Position numbers and translations under genes: made by a program
Source: Microbacterium sp. LWS13-1.2
GTDB taxonomy: Bacteria > Actinomycetota > Actinomycetes > Actinomycetales > Microbacteriaceae
Direction of reading: 5' to 3'
Assembly: GCF_040144835.1 (NCBI RefSeq)
Contig: NZ_CP151632.1
Location: 1,054,001 to 1,118,000 of the forward strand
DNA length: 64,000 bases
Notes under the pieces: generated by a model
Database searches by the model: none
What the model saw: only the letters and a program-made list of their open reading frames with translations
What the model was told of the DNA's origin: nothing
Shown: positions 25,031 through 32,819 of the stretch, piece by piece
Layout: each line of letters opens with the position of its first letter
Position numbering within the stretch: the stretch's first letter is position 1

Positions 25031-26503
25031 TCAGCCCACGGATCGCAGGGCTTCGGCGGGGCTCAGCCGCGCAGCGCGCCAGCCGCCGAAGGCGCCGGCG
25101 ACCAGTCCGCCGAGCACGGCGATGCCGACCGCCGCGACGACGACCCAGAGCGTGACCGGTGCCTGCAGCACGATGTCGGCGCCGGTCTGCTGCATGACGG
25201 CGTTCCCGAACGTGCCGGGGCCTCCGCCGGGCATCTGCGCGCCGTCGCCGCCGGGCCCGAAGCTCTGGGTCGAGGGCGCCGTCGAGATGGTCGGGGCGAT
25301 GATATTGATGGCGAGGATGCCGGCGAAGCCGATCACGAGACCGACGACACCGCCGATGAGGCCCTGCACGACCGATTCGCCCGCCACCTGGCCGACGACG
25401 CGGCCGTTGGACCAGCCGATCGCCTTGAGCGTGCCGAACTCGCGCGTGCGGCGCGAGACGCCCGAGATCGTGAACAGCACCGCGAGGACGAGTGCGACGG
25501 CGAGCACGATGAGCGACAGCCACGTGCCGAGGCTCGTGATGAGCGACGACGCGCTCGAGAGCGACCCCGACACCGTCTTGGCGAGATCGGACTGCGAGCT
25601 CACGGTGGCGTCGGGCAGCTCCTCCTGGAGCGCTGTCTGCACCGACGAGATCGCGTCGGAGGACTCTGCCTGCACATACACCGTCGAGATCACGTCGCCT
25701 GCCCCCGAGAGCTCCTGGGCGACGTCGAGCGGGATGTAGGCGTTCGACGCGGTGTCGGCCTCGTCGGACGTCGAGGCCACGAGGCCGACGATCTCGAAGT
25801 CCTGGCCGCCGACGTCGATGGTGTCGCCGACTGCGAGGTCCGCGGTCGTGGCGTAGGTCGCATCGAGCACGGCGACGTACGCACCCTGGTCGGACGCCTC
25901 GAGGCCGCGTCCGTCGCTGAGCTCCACCGCGGAAAGCGGGCCCACGGCGTCGGCCGCCGGGTCGATGCCGAGCACGGTGAACGAGTCGACGCCGAACGAG
26001 CCGCCGCCGAAGCCGCCGCCCTCGCCCTCGGTCTGCTGCGGAGGCTGCGCCTGGGTCGCGTCGTCGCCTGAGCCGTCGGGCCGCTGCGGCAGCTCGCCCG
26101 AGAAGGTCATGTTCGTGAGGCTGAGGGCGGCGGATGCCGACTCCACGCCGTCGACGGCGGCCACCGTGTCGAGCGTCGTGGCGTCGAGGGTCGAACGCAT
26201 CGGCTCGGTCACCAGCCGCGACTGGCTGAGCTCGGTCGTGCCGTCGTCGGCGGTCTCGCCGCCGTCCTCGCCGAAGTCGAACCGCGCGCCGCCCTGCCCG
26301 GGCTCGGCCTGGGCACCCGTGACGGTGAGGTCCGTGCCCACGCCGTACACCGACTCGAGCGCCTGCGCCTGCGCGGTGCTCACGCCGGCGGCGAGCGAGT
26401 TCACGATCATCACGAGCGCGATGGCGATCGCGAGGCCGGCGGCCACGATGATCGTTTGCTTCTTGCGGCCGGCCAGCTCCCGCCGCAGATAGGTCATGTA
26501 CAT
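25031..26503 (-). CDS. ABC transporter permease (FtsX/MacB family)
   Basis: 490 residues. One N-terminal membrane helix (about 18-40, TIIVAAGLAIAIALVMIVNS) is followed by a large extracytoplasmic MacB-like domain (about 45-340). That domain has a glycine-rich disordered insert (EGGGFGGGSFG) and the conserved stretch DLAVGDTIDVGGQDFEIVGL. Three further helices lie within residues about 350-475, ending SPAEALRSVG as in the family. AGGAGG precedes ATG 26503. It forms an export complex with the downstream ATPase and is divergent from the two-component system, a likely regulator by context. Confidence 0.9.
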   Translation of the reverse strand: MYMTYLRRELAGRKKQTIIVAAGLAIAIALVMIVNSLAAGVSTAQAQALESVYGVGTDLTVTGAQAEPGQGGARFDFGEDGGETADDGTTELSQSRLVTEPMRSTLDATTLDTVAAVDGVESASAALSLTNMTFSGELPQRPDGSGDDATQAQPPQQTEGEGGGFGGGSFGVDSFTVLGIDPAADAVGPLSAVELSDGRGLEASDQGAYVAVLDATYATTADLAVGDTIDVGGQDFEIVGLVASTSDEADTASNAYIPLDVAQELSGAGDVISTVYVQAESSDAISSVQTALQEELPDATVSSQSDLAKTVSGSLSSASSLITSLGTWLSLIVLAVALVLAVLFTISGVSRRTREFGTLKAIGWSNGRVVGQVAGESVVQGLIGGVVGLVIGFAGILAINIIAPTISTAPSTQSFGPGGDGAQMPGGGPGTFGNAVMQQTGADIVLQAPVTLWVVVAAVGIAVLGGLVAGAFGGWRAARLSPAEALRSVG

Positions 26504-26598
26504 GGGTCTCCTCCTGGCGGGCGGAATGCCGCCGTCGAGGAGACGCTACGAAGGGCCGTGATGCGCACCCCCAGCGGCGCCTATGGCGACCTTATGAA

Positions 26599-26671
26599 CC
26601 GCGAGACCCCAGCAGCAGGACGAGACCGTGGGGTTTCCCCTCGGTCTCGTCCCGCCACTGGGGTCTCGCGG
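26599..26671. repeat. Dispersed nested palindrome in the ABC/two-component gap
   Basis: Outer arms CCGCGAGACCCCA (26599-26611) and TGGGGTCTCGCGG (26659-26671) are exact complements. Inner arms GGACGAGACCG (26618-26628) and CGGTCTCGTCC (26642-26652) are also exact. The same arms occur, partly decayed, inside mazG at 3204-3277. It lies upstream of both divergent transcripts. Confidence 0.8.
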
Positions 26672-26745
26672 AGACGACCGGTTTTCACAGCCGGCGCATA
26701 GCGCGCGCCATAGGAACCACATAGGAACGCATCCACAATGGACGC

Positions 26746-27474
26746 ATGACCAACCCCGCACCCGCCCTGCTGCGTCCCGACGGCTCGAACCTCCGCGTGC
26801 TCGTGGTGGACGACGAGCAGATGCTCACCGACCTGCTGTCGATGGCGCTGCGCATGGAGGGGTGGGAGGTGCGGACGGCCGGCTCGGGCTTCGAGGCGCT
26901 GCAGTCCGCACGCGAGTTCGAGCCCGACGCCATGGTGCTCGACATCATGATGCCCGACCTCGACGGCATGGCCGTGCTGCAGCGCCTGCGGCAGGCGGGC
27001 GACGACGTTCCGGTGCTGTTCCTCACCGCGAAGGATGCCGTGAGCGATCGCGTCGCCGGCCTCACCGCGGGCGGTGACGACTACGTCACGAAGCCGTTCA
27101 GCCTCGAGGAGGTCGTGGCGCGCCTGCGCGGCCTCATGCGCCGCGCCGGCACCGCTCACGCCGCGGGGGCGGAGCCGATCCTCCGCGTGGGCGACCTCAC
27201 CCTGAACGAGGACAGCCACGAGGTCGAGCGCTCGGGCGAGGAGATCGAGCTCACCGCGACCGAGTTCGAGCTGCTCCGCTACCTCATGCGCAACCAGCGC
27301 CGCGTCGTGTCGAAGGCGCAGATCCTCGACCGCGTGTGGAACTACGACTTCGGCGGGCGCTCCAGCGTCGTCGAGCTCTACATCTCGTACCTGCGCAAGA
27401 AGATCGACGCCGGCCGCGAGCCGCTCATCCACACCGTCCGCGGCGTCGGCTACATGATCAAGGCGCCCCAGTGA
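26746..27474 (+). CDS. OmpR-family response regulator
   Basis: 242 residues. The receiver domain has the acidic pair in VLVVDDEQMLTD, the phospho-acceptor Asp66 in MVLDIMMPDLDG, and the conserved Lys in YVTKPFSLEEVVARL. The C-terminal winged helix (ELTATEFELLRYLMRNQRRV to YISYLRKKIDAGREP) binds DNA. The stop overlaps the GTG of the kinase (GTGA), so the two are coupled. It is divergent from the MacB-like ABC transporter, a likely target. A CACAAT hexamer six bases before the ATG may be a leaderless -10 box, but it is weaker than others here. Confidence 0.95.
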   Translation: MTNPAPALLRPDGSNLRVLVVDDEQMLTDLLSMALRMEGWEVRTAGSGFEALQSAREFEPDAMVLDIMMPDLDGMAVLQRLRQAGDDVPVLFLTAKDAVSDRVAGLTAGGDDYVTKPFSLEEVVARLRGLMRRAGTAHAAGAEPILRVGDLTLNEDSHEVERSGEEIELTATEFELLRYLMRNQRRVVSKAQILDRVWNYDFGGRSSVVELYISYLRKKIDAGREPLIHTVRGVGYMIKAPQ

Positions 27475-29069
27475 CCGACGGGACCGGGTCGGAGCACAGC
27501 GGGACGAAGCCGGGGACGGATGCCGCCGCGGTCGCCTCGGCATCCGTCGATGAATCCGCACCCCCCGCCGGGGCCGGCCCCGACTCCCCCGCCGACGAAC
27601 GACTCCCCCGCCGCGCGCCGTGGACGCTGCAGCGCAAGCTCATCGTCACGGTCGTGGGCATCACGTCGTTCATCATGGTGCTGGTCGCTGTCGCGACCAG
27701 CGCGATCCTCGGCCAGGTGCTCGAAGAGGGACTCAGCAACGAGTTGCGATCGACGGCAGAACGCACGTCCGCCGTTGTGCGCCAGCCCATCGCGGCCGGT
27801 CTCAGCGCTGAGCAGATCCTCGAGCAGCAGCCGCAGCAGGCCGGTTTCCTCCTGGCGATCGAGACTCCGCCGTCGGCGCCCACTGCTGCGGTGACGGAGG
27901 CCGACGGGACGGTCACCAGCCTGACGGAAGACCAGATCGAACAACTCGCAGCTGGTCTGCGCAGCGAAGGCCCGCTGGTCGTCACCATCGACGATCTCGG
28001 AACCTTCCGCGTCGAAGGCCACGCCGTCGGCGCGCAATCCGTCGTGGTCGTCGGGTTGTCCCGCGATGACGTCGCCGCGACGATCACGCGCATGCTGACC
28101 ACGATCGCGCTCCTCACTGTCGGCGGCCTGCTCCTCCTCGCCGTCGCCACCGCGTGGACCATCCGCGCGGGTCTGGCTCCGCTGCGCGCGGTCGCCGACA
28201 CGGCGGCCCGCGTGTCGACGCAGCAACTCGACCAGGGCGAGGTGTCGATCGCTGAGCGCGTGCCCATACGGCAGGCCGACCCGCGCACCGAGGTCGGCCG
28301 TGTGGGCGAAGCGCTGAACACGCTCCTCGACCACGTGGACGAGTCGCTTTCCGCTCGCCAGCGCAACGAGGAGCGCATGCGCGCGTTCGTCGCGGACGCG
28401 AGCCACGAGCTGCGCACACCGCTCTCGTCGATCCGCGGCTACAGCGAGCTGTCGCTGAAGGCACTCAGTCGCGGGCAGGGTGCGGCGACCATCGAGACCA
28501 CGGAAGCTTCGCTCGAGCGCATCCAGGCCCAGTCGCTGCGCATGACCTCGCTCGTCGAGGACCTGCTGCTGCTGGCGCGCCTCGACGAGGGCCAGGAGCT
28601 CGTCTACGGCACCGTCGATCTCACGCGCGTCGCGATCGACGCGGTCGGCGACGCGACACCCACCGGCCCCGATCACGAGTGGGTGCTCGAGGTCGGCGAC
28701 GATCCCGTGCTCATCGCCGGCGACACCGGACGCCTGCACCAGGTCGCCGCGAATCTCCTCGCGAATGCGCGGACGCACACCCCGCCCGGGACGACGGTCA
28801 CCGTGAGCGTCGTCCGCGAGGGCGACACCGCCGTCCTGCGGGTGCACGACAACGGCCCGGGCATCGATCCGTCGATCAAGGACGAGCTGTTCGAGCGCTT
28901 CGCGCGCGCCGACCGCTCGCGGGCGCGCCAGACCGGCGGCACCGGCCTCGGCCTCTCGATCGCCCGTGCCATCGTCGACGCCCACGGCGGCAGCATCCGT
29001 GTCGACAGCACGCCCGGCGACACGACGTTCGAGGTGCGCCTGCCCGCTCGCTCCGCCGGCCCGGCCTGA
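27471..29069 (+). CDS. Sensor histidine kinase
   Basis: 532 residues. A disordered N-terminal 50 residues precede TM1 (about 57-80). An extracytoplasmic sensor loop (about 81-203) contains a Gln-rich part (ILEQQPQQAG). TM2 is at about 205-230, then HAMP, and the dimerisation helix with phospho-acceptor His in DASHELRTPLSSIRGYSE near residue 311. The ATPase domain has the N box VAANLLANARTH, G1 DNGPGID, F box LFERFARAD and G2 GTGLGLSIARAI. The GTG start overlaps the regulator's stop. The ligand is unknown. It terminates at a perfect 24-bp inverted repeat. Confidence 0.95.
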   Translation: MTDGTGSEHSGTKPGTDAAAVASASVDESAPPAGAGPDSPADERLPRRAPWTLQRKLIVTVVGITSFIMVLVAVATSAILGQVLEEGLSNELRSTAERTSAVVRQPIAAGLSAEQILEQQPQQAGFLLAIETPPSAPTAAVTEADGTVTSLTEDQIEQLAAGLRSEGPLVVTIDDLGTFRVEGHAVGAQSVVVVGLSRDDVAATITRMLTTIALLTVGGLLLLAVATAWTIRAGLAPLRAVADTAARVSTQQLDQGEVSIAERVPIRQADPRTEVGRVGEALNTLLDHVDESLSARQRNEERMRAFVADASHELRTPLSSIRGYSELSLKALSRGQGAATIETTEASLERIQAQSLRMTSLVEDLLLLARLDEGQELVYGTVDLTRVAIDAVGDATPTGPDHEWVLEVGDDPVLIAGDTGRLHQVAANLLANARTHTPPGTTVTVSVVREGDTAVLRVHDNGPGIDPSIKDELFERFARADRSRARQTGGTGLGLSIARAIVDAHGGSIRVDSTPGDTTFEVRLPARSAGPA

Positions 29070-29126
29070 CCCCCGCGCCGCCCTGTGCCGTCCTGCGCGT
29101 GCGACGACCCGCCGCCCCACGACGTC

Positions 29127-29191
29127 GAGACCTCATCTGACGGCCGAGACCGCGGGGTTCACCCGATGTCTCGGCCGTCAGATGAGGTCTC
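29127..29191. terminator. Perfect 24-bp inverted repeat between convergent genes
   Basis: Arms 29127-29150 (starting GAGACCTCATCTGACGGCCG) and 29168-29191 are exact reverse complements with a 17-base spacer. It lies between the histidine kinase stop and the reductase stop, where a bidirectional terminator is expected. It starts and ends with GAGACC/GGTCTC, a word shared with the palindrome family at 26599. Confidence 0.8.
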
Positions 29192-29220
29192 ACGGCCACA
29201 GGCCGGGGCCGAGGGACGGC

Positions 29221-30792
29221 TCAGTAGCCGCTGAAGGCGTCCGTCGTGATCGAGCGGGCGCGCTCGAGCGCCGGCGCCAGATCGGCGATGAGCGCCGCCG
29301 GACCCGAGATGTACGCGTGACGCGACCCGATGTCGGGCACGACGCGCACGAGCCCGTCGGCTTCGAGGCGCACGCCCTGCGCCCACACCCAGTGGTCCGG
29401 CAGATCGGCCGGCCGGTCGCGGGTGAACAGGATGACGCGCGCACCTGATGCCGCGATCTCGTCGCGGTACGCCAGCTCCGAGGAATCCGACGCCACGTAG
29501 ACCAGGACGATGTCGCGGTCGAGGGCAGCGGCCTGCGCGTGGCGCAGCTGCGACACGAACGGCGTGACACCGATGCCGGCCGCCACCATCAGGATCGGCG
29601 CCGCGTCGCGCTTGGGCAGCAGGAAGTCGCCCCAGACGCCGGTGATCGCGAGCGCGTCGCCGGGCTGAACCTCGGCGAGCGCCTTCTTGTACGAGCTCAG
29701 CGGCTTGGTGGTCTTGCCGTCCTTGAACGCCACCTTCAGCAGCGGCAGGTCCTCGGGCGCCGACGCGATGCTGAACTCGCGACGCGTGCCACGGGCGTCC
29801 GGGTGGCGGTGCGGCACCTCGAGCTCGAGGTACTGGCCCGGAAGGAACGCGAGCCGGTCATGCACGCGGAAGGTGAGCTCCTGCACGCTCGGCGTGGGCT
29901 CGGCGCGTGCGACGAGGGTGAGGCGCACGGCGGTGCGCACGGCGAACGCGAACGCCACGAGGTTGCCGACGAGGAGCGCCCGCTCCTGCCCCAGGGTGAT
30001 GTCGCCGATCGGGATGGGCCACCCGGCCAGCACGCCGACCACCGTGGCGACGGTCAGCTGCTGCCAGCGGCGTGGCGGCAGCGTGAGCGGCTCGGACAGC
30101 ATGAAAGCTCCGAGGAAGAGGAACGGCGACGACCAGAGGATCGGCCACAGCAGGTTGAGCACGTCGATCTCGACGCCCGCGGCCTGGTACTGCGCGGCGG
30201 TGCGGAAGACCGCGACCGCGACCGCGAACACCAGGAACACGGCGACGACCCGCAGCTTCTCGGTGCGCACCAGCACCGCGAGCCCGAGCAGGATGACGGG
30301 CGCGGCGAGCGCCGGCGTCCCCACCCACCAGGACGACGCGCCGAGATCGGGCCATGCCAGGCTCAGCAGCGTCAGCACCGTCGCGCCCACCGCCGCAGGG
30401 TTGAAGATGTGGCGTCCGCGCCACGCGAGCAGATACTTCGAGAGCGAGGCGACCGCGGCGGCGATCACGATCCCCAGCAGCCCCACGAGCTCGAGCGTCG
30501 GGCGCAGCACGAACAGCAGGATGTGCGCCGTGATGAGCGACGACTCGAGGCGCCACGGCAGGTTGAGCACGCGCTGGGCGGCGGCATCCACCCCCACGCA
30601 CACCGCCGAGAGCACCGCGAGCGTCACGATCAGCTGCAGCGGATCGGGGCCGACGAGGCCGAAGAACGAGAGCAGCAGGGCCACGACGGCCAGCGTCGCG
30701 AGCGCGAGATACACCAGGCGGTACATCGACACGCGGCCGAGCACCGCGAAGGCGCGATTCCAGATGGCGGTGAGAGTGCCCATCCGGGTCAC
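29221..30792 (-). CDS. NqrB/RnfD-like membrane protein fused to a flavodoxin/ferredoxin-reductase-type domain
   Basis: 523 residues. Residues about 1-300 hold about ten membrane segments, including the NqrB/RnfD-like HIFNPAAVGATVLTLL. Residues about 305-523 form a cytoplasmic FAD/NAD(P)H oxidoreductase domain (FAD motif RREFSIASAPED, nucleotide motif ILMVAAGIGVTPFVSQL). It should pass electrons from cytoplasmic NAD(P)H across the membrane. The usual S/TGAT flavinylation motif of RnfD/NqrB is not evident. The start overlaps the MOSC stop (ATGA). It is the last gene of a four-gene operon with an FMN-binding lipoprotein and ApbE, so the electron acceptor is probably that lipoprotein. Confidence 0.85.
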   Translation of the reverse strand: MTRMGTLTAIWNRAFAVLGRVSMYRLVYLALATLAVVALLLSFFGLVGPDPLQLIVTLAVLSAVCVGVDAAAQRVLNLPWRLESSLITAHILLFVLRPTLELVGLLGIVIAAAVASLSKYLLAWRGRHIFNPAAVGATVLTLLSLAWPDLGASSWWVGTPALAAPVILLGLAVLVRTEKLRVVAVFLVFAVAVAVFRTAAQYQAAGVEIDVLNLLWPILWSSPFLFLGAFMLSEPLTLPPRRWQQLTVATVVGVLAGWPIPIGDITLGQERALLVGNLVAFAFAVRTAVRLTLVARAEPTPSVQELTFRVHDRLAFLPGQYLELEVPHRHPDARGTRREFSIASAPEDLPLLKVAFKDGKTTKPLSSYKKALAEVQPGDALAITGVWGDFLLPKRDAAPILMVAAGIGVTPFVSQLRHAQAAALDRDIVLVYVASDSSELAYRDEIAASGARVILFTRDRPADLPDHWVWAQGVRLEADGLVRVVPDIGSRHAYISGPAALIADLAPALERARSITTDAFSGY

Positions 30793-31343
30793 ACCGGCTG
30801 CAGGGGCTCGTGGCCGCCTGCGGGCGGGATGACGCGAATGCCGTCGCCCGGGCGCACGACGCCGCCCTCGAGCACGACCGACATGACGCCCGCCAGGCGC
30901 ACGGTGGCGCCCGTGTCGTCGAGGTGGACCAGCTCCTTCATCAGTCCCTCCGAGACGCCGTCGATCTGGACGCAGGGGTTGCGGAGGCCCGTGATCTCGA
31001 TCACCGCGTCATCGCCCAGTGCGAGTCGCGTGCCGCGCGGCAGCCCGAGCAGGTCGATGCCGGCGGTGGTCACGTTCTCGCCCAGGGCGCCCGGGTGCAC
31101 CTCGTGGCCGCGCTCGGCCATGTCGTCGAACAGCTCGGCGTGGATCAGGTGCACCTGGCGCAGGTTGGGCGTCGTGGGATCGCGCCGGACGCGGGACAGG
31201 TGCTGCACGGTGGTGCCGGCGTGGGCGTCGCCCTCGACGCCGATGCCGGCGATCAGGGTGATGCTCTCGCGCGTCGGCTTGCTGAAGCGATGCGCGTCGT
31301 CGCGGGCGACCGCGATGACGTGTCCGGAGAGGGGTTCGGTCAC
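30789..31343 (-). CDS. MOSC-domain protein
   Basis: 184 residues. GIGVEGDAHAG, LRQVHLIHAELFD, GALGENVTT and the conserved cysteine segment GLRNPCVQID define a MOSC (MOCO sulfurase C-terminal) domain of the small standalone YiiM-like class. These proteins bind molybdenum cofactor or related sulfur-carrying ligands. The start overlaps the ApbE stop by four bases, and the stop overlaps the reductase start by four bases. It is therefore embedded in the flavin electron-transfer operon. Its role there is unknown; being coupled at both ends suggests a functional rather than accidental link. Confidence 0.88.
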   Translation of the reverse strand: MTEPLSGHVIAVARDDAHRFSKPTRESITLIAGIGVEGDAHAGTTVQHLSRVRRDPTTPNLRQVHLIHAELFDDMAERGHEVHPGALGENVTTAGIDLLGLPRGTRLALGDDAVIEITGLRNPCVQIDGVSEGLMKELVHLDDTGATVRLAGVMSVVLEGGVVRPGDGIRVIPPAGGHEPLQPV

Positions 31344-32275
31344 TGTTCCAGGCTATTCGGTCGCGAAGCCGGCGCGATCCCGAGTCCGACATCCGTTCGC
31401 ACGAACAGCTCGGCGCGGCATCCCGGAGACCACTCGACGCGGCCGTCCGTCGTCATGCGCACCCATTCGACGCCCCACTCGTGGGCGAGGCGGGGGCCGC
31501 CGTTGAAGAACAGGGCCGTCGCGACGGCATCCGCGGCCATCGCATCGGCCGCCACGGCCCACGTCGCGGCGATCGTCCGCACCGGCTGCCCGGTGCGCGC
31601 GTCGAGCACGTGGTGCAGTGCGGTGCCCGTCGCCGAGGGCCACGCGCGCCGGTTGACGGCGGACGCGCAGAGCGCGGCATCCGTCACCTCCCACACGCCG
31701 ATGGCACGACGCGGATCGAACGGGTGCTCGAGCCCGATGCGCTGCGGACGCCCCCGCACAGCCAGGTCGCCGCCGGCGTCGACCGTGATGTCGCCCGACT
31801 CGGTGCTCCTGAGGATGCCGAGGACCAGGTCCACGAGGCGGCCCTTCCCGAGGGCACCGACGTCGATCGTGGCCGGCTCGACGAGCGCGAGGCTCCCGTC
31901 GTGCCAGCTCAGCAGCTCCCGCCATCCGGCAGGCGCCGGCGTCGCCCCGCGATCACGCAGCGAGTAGGCGGCGTCGTAGCCGCGCGCGTCGAGGGATCCA
32001 CCGACGAGCGGGTTGACGGCCCCCGCCGTCGCGTCCGAGAGGGCGGCGAGGGCGTCGAGCATCGGCACCGCATCCGCCGGCGCGGGGACGGCACCGGCCG
32101 TCCGCGCCAGCGCGCTCACGAGCGAGTCCGCCCGGAATCGCGACCACTCGCGGTCGAACTCGTCGATGCGCGAGGTCACCTCGTCGCGCGCCGCCGCCGG
32201 CAGGCCACGCTCGGTGACGATCTCCCATGTCGTGCCGATGGCGCCGAAGCGCCAGGAGTCCGGCGCGGTGTGCAC
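31340..32275 (-). CDS. apbE: FAD:protein FMN transferase (ApbE family)
   Basis: 311 residues. It covalently attaches FMN from FAD to a Ser/Thr of a partner protein. The conserved core is present: FGAIGTTWEI, SRFRADSLVSAL, TIDVGALGKGRLVD (the GAxxKG motif), VDAGGDLAVRG, HHVLDARTGQPV and ADAMAADAVATALFF (metal site). No signal peptide or lipobox is visible, so it may act inside the cell or the true N-terminus may differ. GTG at 32275 lies three bases after the stop of the FMN-binding lipoprotein, its obvious substrate. Confidence 0.93.
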   Translation of the reverse strand: MHTAPDSWRFGAIGTTWEIVTERGLPAAARDEVTSRIDEFDREWSRFRADSLVSALARTAGAVPAPADAVPMLDALAALSDATAGAVNPLVGGSLDARGYDAAYSLRDRGATPAPAGWRELLSWHDGSLALVEPATIDVGALGKGRLVDLVLGILRSTESGDITVDAGGDLAVRGRPQRIGLEHPFDPRRAIGVWEVTDAALCASAVNRRAWPSATGTALHHVLDARTGQPVRTIAATWAVAADAMAADAVATALFFNGGPRLAHEWGVEWVRMTTDGRVEWSPGCRAELFVRTDVGLGIAPASRPNSLEQ

Positions 32276-32278
32276 GGC

Positions 32279-32737
32279 CTAGTTCGCCGCCTCGGACTTG
32301 ATCGTCTCGATGGCCTCGTTGAACCCGCCGCTGGTGAGCGACGACCCCGCGACGCGACTGACCTGGATGTCGTCGATGTCCTGCCCGACGACGACATCGG
32401 CGATGCCGCCGATGAACTCGCCCTGGTACTGCTCCGACTCGCGCTTCTGCGGGTCGCCGGTCACCTCGACCGCCGTGATCACGTCGTCCTCGAGGGTCAC
32501 CGTGACGGTGATCGTCTCGACCGATTCGGGCGTCGCGTACGAGCCGTCCGCCGTGTACGTGCCGTCGGCGTACGCGCCGCTCGAGCCGCTGTCGGTGCTG
32601 TCCGAGGTGTCGGTGGTCGCCGGTTCTTCGGCCTCCGAGGCCTCCGGCGCGCAGCCGGCGAGGAGCGCGATGCCGGCGACGGCGGTCAGCGCCGCTCCGG
32701 CGCGAACGGGGCGGGAAGCGAGTGCGGTGCGGATCAT
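32279..32737 (-). CDS. FMN-binding-domain lipoprotein
   Basis: 152 residues. A signal peptide with lipobox (GIALLAGC, Cys near residue 29) is followed by an acidic Ser/Thr linker and an FMN-binding domain of the NqrC/RnfG type (YADGTYTADG and TVTVTLEDDVITAVEVTGDP). The flavinylation motif, usually SGATxTS, reads VAGSSLTSGGF here, so the FMN-carrying residue would be a serine. It should sit on the outer face of the membrane as an electron carrier. AGGAGG ends seven bases before ATG 32737. First gene of the operon; ApbE follows after three bases. Confidence 0.9.
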   Translation of the reverse strand: MIRTALASRPVRAGAALTAVAGIALLAGCAPEASEAEEPATTDTSDSTDSGSSGAYADGTYTADGSYATPESVETITVTVTLEDDVITAVEVTGDPQKRESEQYQGEFIGGIADVVVGQDIDDIQVSRVAGSSLTSGGFNEAIETIKSEAAN

Positions 32738-32819
32738 GACGGTCCTCCTGGCTCGTGTCGGGCTCGTGTCGTGCGAGCGGTGACGCGGAAGCGTCTGGAA
32801 AGGATCCTGCCAACCGCTC

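Noticed and set aside
26746..26751. Leaderless promoter for the response regulator
   Set aside because: CACAAT lies at the right distance but departs from TANNNT, so it is mentioned only as weak.
29221..30792. Covalent FMN site in the NqrB/RnfD-like protein
   Set aside because: The GAT in NPAAVGATVL lies in the conserved NPA-type helix motif, not in the usual S/TGAT flavinylation context, so I do not claim a flavin site.
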